A stretch of DNA of 38,392 bases from assembly GCA_937926205.1 (NCBI GenBank), contig CALEYL010000003.1, positions 1-38,392 on the forward strand. The letters run 5' to 3'. The translations under genes and the position numbers were made by a program. Shown in pieces: positions 15,840 through 23,990 of this stretch; position 1 is the first letter of the stretch, and every line of letters starts with the position of its first letter. Under the pieces are notes generated by a model. That model was not told the DNA's origin. It searched no databases and was given only the letters and a program-made list of their open reading frames with translations. The DNA is from an uncultured Saprospiraceae bacterium (lineage in GTDB: Bacteria; Bacteroidota; Bacteroidia; Chitinophagales; Saprospiraceae).

Positions 15840-16646
15840 TCATTGAAATGCCGTAAAACTTGTCGCCCCAACAGCATTCAGTTGCACAGCGTCCCGGTCT
15901 TTCAGAAAAGGGAATTTTTCCCGGAAAGCTCTTTGAGCATCGGCGGAAAGTTCAACTGAAATGACGCCTTCGGCGCCGACCAGTTCAGAACTCAGGTTCC
16001 CTTCGAAATCCACCACACAGGAATCGCCTGAATAAGCAATGTCTGCACCATCGCGACCTACCCGGTTGACGCCGATGGTATAAACCTGGTTTTCGATGGC
16101 ACGCGCCACCAGCAGGGATTTCCAGGCATGGCGGCGGCGTTCGGGAAAGTTAGCCACATAGACCAACAGGTCGTAGTCCTCCACATTGCGGCTCCAAACG
16201 GGAAATCGCAGGTCATAGCAAATCAGCGGGCAAACTTTCCAGCCTTTGAGGAGGACAATCAGCTTTTTTTCGCCGGCGGTATAGGTTTTATCTTCACCGG
16301 CGTAGGCAAACAGATGCCGTTTGTCGTAATGCTCGAAGCTGCCATCTGGCCGCATCCATACCAATCGGTTGTAATAACAGCCATTTTCGAGTGCAATAAA
16401 GCTCCCGGCAACGACCGCTTTACATTGCGCAGCCTGTTCAGCCAACCACTGCATGGTCGGGCCATCCATGCTTTCCGCAAATGCCGGGGCGTTCATTGAA
16501 AACCCTGTGGTAAACATCTCAGGAAGGAGAACCAAATCTGTATCTGCAGGCAATGCGGCAATTCTTTTGCCAAAGTCTTTTAAGTTGGCTGTTTTATCTT
16601 CCCAGACCAAATTCGCCTGCAGCAGGCTTACCCGAATATTTTCCAT
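15840..16646 (-). CDS. carbon-nitrogen hydrolase, omega-amidase (YafV/Nit2) type
   Basis: A nitrilase-superfamily hydrolase of 268 residues with the full catalytic triad: Glu43 in LLPEMF, Lys109 in YDKRHLF and Cys143 in PLICYDLRFP. The sequence TTGFSMN after the glutamate and the YDKRHLFAYAGED stretch are typical of YafV/Nit2 omega-amidases. These hydrolyse the omega-amide of alpha-ketoglutaramate and alpha-ketosuccinamate, repairing by-products of glutamine and asparagine transamination. It is cytoplasmic. It follows L25 on the same strand, but a strong terminator lies between them (16668-16704), so it probably has its own promoter in a very short gap or relies on read-through. Confidence 0.88.
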   Translation of the reverse strand: MENIRVSLLQANLVWEDKTANLKDFGKRIAALPADTDLVLLPEMFTTGFSMNAPAFAESMDGPTMQWLAEQAAQCKAVVAGSFIALENGCYYNRLVWMRPDGSFEHYDKRHLFAYAGEDKTYTAGEKKLIVLLKGWKVCPLICYDLRFPVWSRNVEDYDLLVYVANFPERRRHAWKSLLVARAIENQVYTIGVNRVGRDGADIAYSGDSCVVDFEGNLSSELVGAEGVISVELSADAQRAFREKFPFLKDRDAVQLNAVGATSFTAFQ

Positions 16647-16667
16647 AAACCAAGGGATTAAAATACA

Positions 16668-16704
16668 AAAAGAGGCAAAGCGATTGTCGCGCGATGCCTC
16701 TTTT
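16668..16704 (-). terminator. intrinsic terminator after rplY
   Basis: A perfect 10-bp stem, AAAAGAGGCA at 16668-16677 and TGCCTCTTTT at 16695-16704, with an inner GCGA-TTG-TCGC hairpin in the loop. On the minus strand it ends in a T-rich tract, 21 nt after the L25 stop. Its symmetry means it could also work on the plus strand. Confidence 0.8.
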
Positions 16705-16725
16705 CACTCTATGATGTCGAAAAGG

Positions 16726-17328
16726 TTACTTCTTCTTAGCGCCGCCACTTGCTTTTTCAGCAGCCATCGTTGCACTACGCAATGCACGTGGAATTTCAAT
16801 GGTCGCCACCGGAATACCGGGAGAGCTGAGAATTTCAACACCATCGATTGCTTTGATGTCGCGAACGCGAATGGATTGTCCCAGTTCAAGGCTCGTAATA
16901 TCAAGCAAAAGTTCATCTACCAGTTTATCCGGCGTGGTTTTGATTTTCACTTTGCGCACTTTTTGAAGCAGTTTACCACCGGCTTTTACACCTGCAGATA
17001 CCCCTTTGAAGCGAACTGGTACGTCCACTTTAATGGTATTGCCTTCAGCAAGATGCAAAAAATCTATGTGTAAAACGTCTTCGCGTGTCGAATGGATCTG
17101 AAGATCTTTCAGGATGCAGCGGTAGTGCTTTCCATCGACTTCTACATCTGCCAGTTTGAAATCAGGCGTATAGATCAGTTGCTTCACATCGTTTTTGGTC
17201 GTCGTAAAATGCACAACCGAGTCACCGCCGTACATTACGCATGGAATGAGGCCTGCAACGCGGACAGCCTTCGTTGATTTTTTGCCAAGATCCTGTCTAA
17301 CTTCCCCTTTTACGGCAATTGCTTTCAT
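16726..17328 (-). CDS. rplY: 50S ribosomal protein L25 (CTC form)
   Basis: A 200-residue protein of the long L25/Ctc family, which binds 5S rRNA in the large subunit. The first 95 residues are the L25 domain, beginning MKAIAVKGEVRQDLGKKSTK with the usual IPCVMYGG loop and ending DFLHLAEG. The rest is the TL5/CTC C-terminal domain, with a lysine-rich tail. I start it at the ATG at 17326-17328 because the family begins there; an upstream in-frame ATG at 17382 would add 18 non-homologous residues. A TAnnTTTG box at 17406-17413 gives a leader of about 70 nt. A strong terminator follows the gene. Confidence 0.95.
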   Translation of the reverse strand: MKAIAVKGEVRQDLGKKSTKAVRVAGLIPCVMYGGDSVVHFTTTKNDVKQLIYTPDFKLADVEVDGKHYRCILKDLQIHSTREDVLHIDFLHLAEGNTIKVDVPVRFKGVSAGVKAGGKLLQKVRKVKIKTTPDKLVDELLLDITSLELGQSIRVRDIKAIDGVEILSSPGIPVATIEIPRALRSATMAAEKASGGAKKK

Positions 17329-17405
17329 GACTGTATTTTCTTTAAAAAACTGCTTCTTTTTGAATGGTACATTGACCCTCAATGGTCAACCCCCGAAACG
17401 GGAGG

Positions 17406-17413
17406 CAAAGGTA
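17406..17413 (-). promoter_or_regulatory. -7 box of rplY
   Basis: On the minus strand TACCTTTG, a perfect TAnnTTTG, about 78 nt upstream of the L25 ATG. No good -33 element is visible at the usual distance. Confidence 0.5.
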
Positions 17414-17530
17414 TTGATTTTTTTGAAAGAAAAAAGAAATCTTGTTTGAAGATTTTTTCAAACTTTTCATGCTGCAAATCGGGATACCGGCTTGTCGCTC
17501 AGCGCTCATTGGCAAAATTTCCAAAGTGCG

Positions 17531-19315
17531 CTACACAAACCTTTCCACGTAAGGTCCGACCAGGGTTTTTAGAGTAGCCAAAGCCAGTCCTTTTGCATCT
17601 TCAGCTTTCACACCCTGATCCATATAATAATCTTCGAGCAGCACCTGAGACTGAAAAAATACAATTTTGAAAGCCGAAATCATCTGTTCGTTCAGCGGAT
17701 CGCGCGTTGCCCAGCCATTCAATCCAATCCAGGTTCGGGCATTCCAGTTTTCTGTTTCTTTCAGGTCTTTCGCTGAAAGGGCTTTAGGCGCATGAGAAAG
17801 CTGCGCACGCTGAGAGGCCGCTGCGCCCATCACGGAAGCACTGGGCATCTCTCCTGCATTAAGGTCTGTCGCAATGGCCTGCAACACCTTAATGCTTTCC
17901 CAGCTACTGAACTGATCGCAGGTACGAAGCATAATCCCGGCATCAGCATAACTCGCGACGATGGATTGAGCCGTTGCCGATTCCGAAGGATGCCGTTCAT
18001 TCAGCCAGCACGGCGCCACGTATTGGTTGCCGGGTGCGCTGTGGATGAAATAAAGGTGTAAAATCAACTGATTGAGGTCTTCATATGCATACGTGGCATT
18101 GTAGTCAAAAGGCGAACGCCCCTTTAGCTGTTTGCCACTGTATGCGCTCCGGAGGGCTGTATTCATTAAGTTGTTTACCTGTTTGTCAGGTCCAAATGAA
18201 CGGTACAGCAAATAGGCCCGATAGGCCAATGCAACCGGATCGTTGAAGGTTTCCAGCGTTCTCGACGCCAGGCCGTCAACCGGAATATTGTCGATCGTTT
18301 GTTGCAATCGGTTGGTTCCTGAGGTTCCGGAATGCTGGGCTAAAACACGATATTTCTGAATAACCCGGTTATTGTTATACACAGATTCGTAAGCACTTGC
18401 TGTTCCCCCGCCATAATAACCGTCGAGGTCGCTTTTGTAAACACCTTCTTCTTTAAGGACTTTTTGTAGCTCCAGTGCGGAACGTCGCTTAATATTTGAC
18501 CGAATCTTTGGCGTAGCCACCGATTTTGTTGGCGTAACCGGATTCTCAACAACGCCTTTCTGGGTCAGTACCTGTCCATTTTGCGGAGAGATCAGGGTCC
18601 AGCCTGAGTTTTCTTCATAATTGCGGGGTACCTCTTTCCCATAAGGGGTGGTATGTTCAATTGCCTGTTGCTGGCTTTGCTGTCCGGGGTTCCTCCTTTC
18701 TACACTAGGCGAAGAGGGCCTCGGCCGTGGCGTTTTCGGAGCCTCTTCGAACACCAGAGGAATGAGCGGTTTTTTAATCCCCGTTTCAAAATCGCCGGCT
18801 TTGACCAGGAAAATAGAGTTCACACTACGGATGAAGGCATCCGGAAAGCCCGATTTTTTGAGAAAAGCCAGACGCTGCCTGGCCGTTTCCATATCCGGAA
18901 AAGTTCCTGTAGCTATTTTAAGGCTTTCACTGCCGACAATGACATACAATTCGCCGGCCTTCAAATAGTGCTGCCAGTCTACAGCTTTCCCGGCATTCGC
19001 CAATCCCAGCTGAATGACCGTCAATGTGACTCCTTCTGTGGGAAAACGTTCAACAACACTGGCGTTGCCATAGCCTTTGCGCTTGACCTCTATCAGCATT
19101 CTTTCTGCACTAATCCGGTCTTCATAACCTCCAATATGGACGTCGAATAAATTGGCATCTGCCTGAATGGCATACACGAATCCAAAGGGCCGGATGACAT
19201 CAAAATCCTGCGGCTTTACATCAACAAAAGAGCCTACACGGATGGCATAATAATTCTGTGCGGTTGCAAAAGCAGTTGCGGAGAGCAACCCGAAAAACAG
19301 GAGTAGTTTACGCAT
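17531..19315 (-). CDS. exported SPOR-domain protein with peptidoglycan-binding-like region
   Basis: An exported protein of 594 residues with a clear signal peptide (MRKLLLFFGLLSATAFATAQ). Two SPOR-like units follow: YYAIRVGSFVDV to about residue 90, and ELYVIVGSESLKIATGTF to about 180. SPOR domains bind denuded peptidoglycan glycans. A Pro/Ser/Gln-rich linker spans about 190-270. Residues about 280-325 (SALELQKVLKEEGVYKSDLDGYYGGGT) resemble a PG_binding_1 helix bundle with the expected 'LQ..L...GyY.G..DG' rhythm. The last 250 residues are helical and unrecognised. A cell-wall or division-related role is inferred. A possible -7 box lies at 19464-19471. Confidence 0.7.
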   Translation of the reverse strand: MRKLLLFFGLLSATAFATAQNYYAIRVGSFVDVKPQDFDVIRPFGFVYAIQADANLFDVHIGGYEDRISAERMLIEVKRKGYGNASVVERFPTEGVTLTVIQLGLANAGKAVDWQHYLKAGELYVIVGSESLKIATGTFPDMETARQRLAFLKKSGFPDAFIRSVNSIFLVKAGDFETGIKKPLIPLVFEEAPKTPRPRPSSPSVERRNPGQQSQQQAIEHTTPYGKEVPRNYEENSGWTLISPQNGQVLTQKGVVENPVTPTKSVATPKIRSNIKRRSALELQKVLKEEGVYKSDLDGYYGGGTASAYESVYNNNRVIQKYRVLAQHSGTSGTNRLQQTIDNIPVDGLASRTLETFNDPVALAYRAYLLYRSFGPDKQVNNLMNTALRSAYSGKQLKGRSPFDYNATYAYEDLNQLILHLYFIHSAPGNQYVAPCWLNERHPSESATAQSIVASYADAGIMLRTCDQFSSWESIKVLQAIATDLNAGEMPSASVMGAAASQRAQLSHAPKALSAKDLKETENWNARTWIGLNGWATRDPLNEQMISAFKIVFFQSQVLLEDYYMDQGVKAEDAKGLALATLKTLVGPYVERFV

Positions 19316-19463
19316 GAAATCTGGGTTCTTTTAAAAAATAACAGGCTTTTTTCCAGATAAACCGAATAGCCAGCCTCTTTTTTACGTGATTATTAACGCC
19401 TTAGCAAGATAAAAATTTCCCGGCACTACGAACCGGCATTCGGTTTTAAGTCTAACAACCTGA

Positions 19464-19471
19464 CAAATATA
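19464..19471 (-). promoter_or_regulatory. candidate -7 box for the SPOR-domain protein gene
   Basis: On the minus strand TATATTTG, a perfect TAnnTTTG. It would give a long leader of about 140 nt to the ATG at 19315. No clear -33 element. Confidence 0.35.
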
Positions 19472-19586
19472 CCAAATTAAACAGGGTGTTTGCGAAAAAA
19501 CGACGCGCTAAATCGAAACTTGTTAAGCTAAAGTTAAAAACAGCATTCACGGAATTTCTGTAAACCCACTTCAATAAAAGTTTGTT

Positions 19587-19594
19587 TATCTTTG
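19587..19594 (+). promoter_or_regulatory. -7 box of the SulP transporter gene
   Basis: TATCTTTG, a perfect TAnnTTTG. Transcription would start near 19601, leaving about 30 nt to the ATG at 19632. This supports that ATG over the TTG at 19596. Confidence 0.55.
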
Positions 19595-19631
19595 TTTGGA
19601 AGTAATACTATCTAAACAAGAAGTCAAACCA

Positions 19632-21236
19632 ATGGGCAAGTTCACCAACTTTTTTTCTGAAGTAAAACACGATTTTCCGGCAGGACTGGTCGTCTTTCTT
19701 GTAGCGGTTCCGCTCTGCCTGGGCATAGCACTGGCTTCAGGAGCGCCGTTGTTTTCCGGAATCATCGCAGGAATAGCCGGCGGTGTTGTCATTTCACTGA
19801 TCAGTGGTTCGCCACTGGGCGTCAGCGGACCGGCTGCCGGACTGACTGTAATCGTTTTAACCTCCATCCAGTCGCTGGGAAGTTTCGAAACTTTTTTACT
19901 GGCCGTCGTCATTGCAGGCATTCTGCAGATTCTGCTGGGTTACGCCAAGGCGGGGATTATCGGCTATTATTTCCCTTCTTCCGTCATTAAAGGAATGCTC
20001 ACTGCCATTGGCCTGATCATCATTCTCAAGCAAATTCCGCATGCATTAGGCTGGGATGCGGACCATGAAGGCGATATGTCATTCTGGCAATTAGATGGCG
20101 AGAACACCTTTTCGGAGTTGTCAAAAGCGCTGAGTTTTTTTACGCCAGCAGCCATTGTCATCAGCGTGATTTCTTTAGGTCTGTTGATCCTTTGGGAGCA
20201 GCCCTTCATCAAAAAAATCAAAGCAACTCAAATCCTTCAGGGCCCACTGATGGTGGTTGTTTTTGGCATCATAGCCAATCTTCTCATCCGGGATACCGCA
20301 TGGGCGCTGCAACCGAATCAGGTGGTCGCCCTCCCCATTGCGAGTAGCTGGGAAGGATTTCTGGCTTTGTTTACGCTACCTGATTTCAGTCAGATAGCCA
20401 ATCCCGGAGTATATACGGTGGCCATAACGTTAGCAGTAGTGGGTAGTTTAGAGACCTTGCTATCTGTCGAAGCCATTGACAAACTTGATCCGCAAAAGCG
20501 CCTGACACCGACCAATCTGGAATTAAAAGCACAGGGAATTGGAAATATGTTTTCGGGTTTGATTGGCGGATTGCCGGTTACGCAGGTTATTGTCCGTAGT
20601 TCGGCCAACGTTCAGTCGGGTGGAAAAACCAAAGCCGCTGCTTTTATTCATGGTATATTATTGTTGGTTTCAGCACTGGCCATTCCGGGCCTGCTCAACC
20701 TGATTCCCCTTTCGAGTTTGGCAGCTGTTCTGATCGTTGTGGGATACAAGTTGGCCAAACCAGCCATGTTCAAGCAGGTTTACCAGGCCGGCTGGAAGCA
20801 GTTTTTGCCTTTTGTTGCCACCGTATTGGCCATCTTGTTTACGGATTTGTTGGTAGGTATTGGGGTTGGACTTTGCATCGCTGTATTTTTCATCCTCCGG
20901 AACAATTACAAATCCCCCTATTTCTTCCACCGCGACCAACACCATACCGACGAGGTCATCAAAATAGTCCTCTCTGAGGATGTCTCCTTTTTAAATAAAG
21001 CAAGCATCCTGCTCACACTGAAAAAACTGCCCGCCAATTCCCGGGTATTGATCGATGCATCCCACTCCATAAATGTGGATTACGATGTCATTGACATCAT
21101 CAACGACTTCAGAGAAACAGCAGTACACAAAGGCATTAACGTGCAGTTGATCGGCCTCGATGAGCAATCGATGGAGCTTCGGTCAGAAAAAGCGGAAGTG
21201 CTGCGAAAAAACGCGCAAATGCTGGAAAGCATGTAA
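19632..21236 (+). CDS. SulP-family inorganic anion transporter
   Basis: A membrane transporter of 534 residues in the SLC26/SulP family. The first 420 residues hold many hydrophobic segments with family motifs: DFPAGLVVFLVAVPLCLGIALASG, SGSPLGVSGPAAGLTVIV, and GLIGGLPVTQVIVRSSANVQSG. The last 95 residues form a STAS domain (SEDVSFLNKASILLTL, then RVLIDASHSINVDYDVIDII). Substrates in the family include sulfate, bicarbonate and chloride; this short group is often linked to bicarbonate uptake, but no carbonic anhydrase gene adjoins here. I chose the ATG at 19632, which matches the family N-terminus (MGKFTNFFSEVKHDFPAG). A strong terminator follows. Confidence 0.93.
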   Translation: MGKFTNFFSEVKHDFPAGLVVFLVAVPLCLGIALASGAPLFSGIIAGIAGGVVISLISGSPLGVSGPAAGLTVIVLTSIQSLGSFETFLLAVVIAGILQILLGYAKAGIIGYYFPSSVIKGMLTAIGLIIILKQIPHALGWDADHEGDMSFWQLDGENTFSELSKALSFFTPAAIVISVISLGLLILWEQPFIKKIKATQILQGPLMVVVFGIIANLLIRDTAWALQPNQVVALPIASSWEGFLALFTLPDFSQIANPGVYTVAITLAVVGSLETLLSVEAIDKLDPQKRLTPTNLELKAQGIGNMFSGLIGGLPVTQVIVRSSANVQSGGKTKAAAFIHGILLLVSALAIPGLLNLIPLSSLAAVLIVVGYKLAKPAMFKQVYQAGWKQFLPFVATVLAILFTDLLVGIGVGLCIAVFFILRNNYKSPYFFHRDQHHTDEVIKIVLSEDVSFLNKASILLTLKKLPANSRVLIDASHSINVDYDVIDIINDFRETAVHKGINVQLIGLDEQSMELRSEKAEVLRKNAQMLESM

Positions 21237-21263
21237 GATAAAATGGTGACTAAGCTTTATTAC

Positions 21264-21296
21264 AAAAAGGGTGGCGCGAATACGCTGCCCTTTTTT
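21264..21296 (+). terminator. intrinsic terminator after the SulP gene
   Basis: The stem GGGTGGCG (21269-21276) pairs with CGCTGCCC (21283-21290), with two G-U pairs and loop CGAATA. It is flanked by AAAAA on the left and followed by TTTTTT. It begins 28 nt after the stop codon. Confidence 0.85.
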
Positions 21297-21403
21297 ATTG
21301 TGAAAATGATACACAAGTCGTTTTATCCATCCAAAACCCTGAAAAAACGAAGCATTCGTCTTATTTTTATGGAAGCGAATACGCTCAGGGCTTAACTTGT
21401 CCA

Positions 21404-21411
21404 TAGTTTTG
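21404..21411 (+). promoter_or_regulatory. -7 box of the LEA-like protein gene
   Basis: TAGTTTTG fits TAnnTTTG. The start site would be near 21418, 23 nt before the ATG at 21441. No -33 element is obvious. Confidence 0.4.
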
Positions 21412-21440
21412 TTCATTTACGCATCAAATAAACCATCGTC

Positions 21441-22496
21441 ATGAGTATGCTCAATGATTTGAAAAAATTGCTGTTTGGCGCAAAATCAGTTGCCAAATCT
21501 GCTGCTGATAAAACGGTAGAGGCTGGAAAAGAAGCCGGAAAAGATCTTTTGGATAAGTCAGGAGACCTTTTGGGTAAAGCCACTGAAAAAGCAGAACAAA
21601 TTGGAGCTGTCGTTATAGATAAAGCGGAAGACATCGGACAAAAAATTTGGAGCGAAACCGAAGATTTTGTTGCGAAAGCTCGGCAATACGCGGAAGGCGT
21701 AAGCAGCGGCGGCCCAAAAGAAGAAGCAGGAACAGAATACAATCCGCCTGCTACAGAAATGCCTCCGGCCAATGATGAACCGGAAATCCCGGTTACAAAA
21801 GTCCCGGAGCAGCCTGTTGCCAGCTCAGAAACCGAAATGCCCCCCCTGAGCACTGAGCCGGAGATGGCCCCTCCGCCAAATATTGCAGAAAAGATCGGCT
21901 CAAAAGTCGGCGACGCGGCAGTCAATGTTGGCGAAAAGGCGGAAGATATTGCTGAACAGGTTGGCACCAAAGTGTTGGAAACTGCTGAAAACCTTGGCAC
22001 AAAAGCGCTGGAAGCTTCTGCTGATCTTGGCGAAAAGCTGAAAGGTGTGTCAGAGAATATTGGAGAAACCGTGATTGAAAAATCCGGCGAATTGTACGAA
22101 AAAGCAAAATCTTTTGGCGAAAACCTCCTGGGTAAAGCGGATGAATTGGTGGAAAAAGCACAACGCGCCGCTGAAGCAGAAAGCAATATAGACGAAACTA
22201 CGGCCAAGGCAAAGCAACTCAATGATTTGCTCAGCACCAAAGTAGAGGAATCAGCTCCCAAAGGCGGGCCAATAGATACCAAAGAAGGCATGCTCGACAA
22301 ACACGACAGCTTTTTTGATCGGGCCAAGCGCTTCGCCGAAGGCGATTACCACAACGAAGGCGGCCGGGATACCCGCCTGTTTAGCAGCAACTTTGATGAC
22401 GCTTCAAAAAACAAAAAAGGAGGCAAAGCTGCCGGCTTCGAAGATCTGGATGGCGACGGCAATGAATTGATTGACGATGCCATTGTAGAGGATTAA
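21441..22496 (+). CDS. LEA/apolipoprotein-like amphipathic repeat protein with calcium-loop-like tail
   Basis: A highly charged, Ala/Lys/Glu-rich protein of 351 residues without signal peptide or cysteine. Two long helical regions (about 1-95 and 148-265) are built of degenerate 11-residue repeats such as KAEDIGQKIWSE, KAEDIAEQVGTKVLE and KSGELYEKAKSFGE. This resembles group 3 LEA and YtxH-like stress proteins. A Pro/Glu-rich linker (about 97-147, repeated EMPP) separates them. Near the C-terminus DLDGDGNELIDD has the Asp spacing of an EF-hand loop (positions 1, 3, 5 and 12 acidic). Likely cytoplasmic; a role in desiccation or osmotic protection, or membrane coating, is inferred. Its stop codon overlaps the end of convergent hisS by 4 bp. 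Confidence 0.75.
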   Translation: MSMLNDLKKLLFGAKSVAKSAADKTVEAGKEAGKDLLDKSGDLLGKATEKAEQIGAVVIDKAEDIGQKIWSETEDFVAKARQYAEGVSSGGPKEEAGTEYNPPATEMPPANDEPEIPVTKVPEQPVASSETEMPPLSTEPEMAPPPNIAEKIGSKVGDAAVNVGEKAEDIAEQVGTKVLETAENLGTKALEASADLGEKLKGVSENIGETVIEKSGELYEKAKSFGENLLGKADELVEKAQRAAEAESNIDETTAKAKQLNDLLSTKVEESAPKGGPIDTKEGMLDKHDSFFDRAKRFAEGDYHNEGGRDTRLFSSNFDDASKNKKGGKAAGFEDLDGDGNELIDDAIVED

Positions 22497-23830
22497 AATT
22501 TCTCTACAATTTCCTGAATATCAAGCTGCTCCTGTTCACCACTCTGCATGTTTTTCAGGGTCAGTTTTCCACTGCTCATTTCCGATTCGCCGATCAGAAC
22601 GACGAAGGGCACGCCGCGTTTGTTGGCGTAGTCCATCTGTTTTTTGATCTTCGCAGGCTCGGGATAGAGGTCGCAGGCCACACCCGCAGCCCGCAGGCGT
22701 GTGACACATTCGAAAGCATAGCGGTGACAGGGGGCATCAAACGCAATAAACAGCACCTGTATACCTCCCAGTACTTTTTCCGGAAACAGGTTCAACTCCT
22801 CCATGGCGTCGAAAATGCGCTCCGCGCCAAAAGAAATGCCGACGCCGGAAACATTGGGCAGGCCAAAATTCCCGGTGAGGTTGTCGTAGCGCCCGCCGCC
22901 GCCAATGCTGCCCATCTGCGCGTCTTTTGCCTTGACCTCAAAAATGCAGCCGGTGTAGTAACTCAGACCACGTGCCAGGGTTGGATCGAAAGCAATTTCA
23001 TTGCTCAGGCTGTCAGCGCCTAAATAACTAAAAACCGTTTCTATCTCTTCGATGCCCGCAATACCGGTCGGACTGCCCGCAAATAAGGTCCGGAGTTTTT
23101 CCAGAGACTGGGTCTGGAGCATGGTTTCTATGGCTGCGATGGCTTCCGATGCCATGCTGCGTGATTCCAGTTCCCGGCGCACGCCTTCGATGCCGATTTT
23201 ATCCAGTTTATCAATGGCGATCGTCATGTCCATAAAGCGATCGGCTACGCCTGCCGCTTCGGCGATTCCGGCCAGGATTTTACGGTTGTTGATTTTAATC
23301 GTTACCCGCACGCCAAGTTTGGCAAATACCTCGTCGTATATACGCGCCAGCTCTGCTTCGTACATCAGGCTACCCGAACCTACCACATCGGCGTCGCACT
23401 GAAAAAATTCCTGGTAACGGCCTTTCTGGGGACGGTCAGCGCGCCAGACCGGCTGTATTTGGTAGCGTTTAAAGGGAAAAGCCAGCTCATTCTGGTGCAT
23501 GACCACATAACGCGCGAAAGGAACTGTGAGGTCGTAGCGCAAACCCCGTTTGGAAATAGACGCTGCCACCTTAGGTGAATCCATGGCCGCAAGCGCCTCT
23601 TTATTCGCATCCGCCAGAAAATCACCATTGCTCAGAATTTTAAACAACAGCTTGTCTCCTTCCTCGCCGTATTTCCCGGTAAGGGTAGCCAGGGCTTCCA
23701 TGGCCGGCGTTTCAATGGGTTGGTAACCATATCGGACAAAAACCTCGCGGATGGTGTCAAAAATAAAGTTTCGCTTATTCACCTCTTCCGGTGAAAAATC
23801 GCGGGTACCCTTGGGTATGCTGGGTTTCAT
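22493..23830 (-). CDS. hisS: histidyl-tRNA synthetase
   Basis: A class II aminoacyl-tRNA synthetase of 445 residues that charges tRNA-His. The N-terminus PSIPKGTRDFSPEEVNKRN is diagnostic. Motif 2 follows YDLTVPFARYVV and FKRYQIQPVWRADRPQKGRYQEFFQCDADV. The histidine-A motif is ARGLSYYTGCIFEV, and motif 3 contains SIGGGGRYD and GVGISFGAERI. The C-terminal anticodon-binding domain begins near residue 345. The length is normal. The 160-bp gap upstream toward pheS contains direct repeats and no clear -7 box. Its 3' end overlaps the LEA-like gene's stop codon. Confidence 0.96.
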   Translation of the reverse strand: MKPSIPKGTRDFSPEEVNKRNFIFDTIREVFVRYGYQPIETPAMEALATLTGKYGEEGDKLLFKILSNGDFLADANKEALAAMDSPKVAASISKRGLRYDLTVPFARYVVMHQNELAFPFKRYQIQPVWRADRPQKGRYQEFFQCDADVVGSGSLMYEAELARIYDEVFAKLGVRVTIKINNRKILAGIAEAAGVADRFMDMTIAIDKLDKIGIEGVRRELESRSMASEAIAAIETMLQTQSLEKLRTLFAGSPTGIAGIEEIETVFSYLGADSLSNEIAFDPTLARGLSYYTGCIFEVKAKDAQMGSIGGGGRYDNLTGNFGLPNVSGVGISFGAERIFDAMEELNLFPEKVLGGIQVLFIAFDAPCHRYAFECVTRLRAAGVACDLYPEPAKIKKQMDYANKRGVPFVVLIGESEMSSGKLTLKNMQSGEQEQLDIQEIVEKF

Positions 23831-23850
23831 GAATTGCAGATGTTAGATGT

Positions 23851-23892
23851 CAGACATCAGATTTTAGATATCAGACATTAGATTTTAGATTT
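23851..23892. repeat. two 21-bp direct repeats upstream of hisS
   Basis: CAGACATCAGATTTTAGATAT (written here as start CAGACATCAG, end TTTTAGATAT, 23851-23871) is repeated at 23872-23892 with 19 of 21 bases the same. Shorter AGATTTTAGA-like copies flank it (about 23838-23897). Simple AGAT-type repeats are common in Bacteroidota spacers; it is not a CRISPR array. Confidence 0.6.
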
Positions 23893-23990
23893 TAGACACT
23901 TCCTTCTTACGGATGAGATGCAGGCTGGGCCATTCGTTGAGCGAAGCCAGGCAAAATCCAGGTCAGTAGAAGAAGGGATTGGCGGCCAGA

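Larger units (their letters stand above)
19316..19631. other. divergent promoter spacer
   Basis: This gap separates two divergent genes. Besides the two -7 boxes at 19464-19471 (minus) and 19587-19594 (plus) I see no gene, repeat or strong fold in it. Confidence 0.55.

Noticed and set aside
21413..22327. Minus-strand open frame of 304 codons opposite the LEA-like gene
   Set aside because: Ser/Ala/Phe-rich translation arises from the reverse complement of the Lys/Glu/Ala repeats; no independent coding evidence.
23838..23897. Possible CRISPR array
   Set aside because: The units are adjacent degenerate AGAT repeats without unique spacers, and no cas genes are present.
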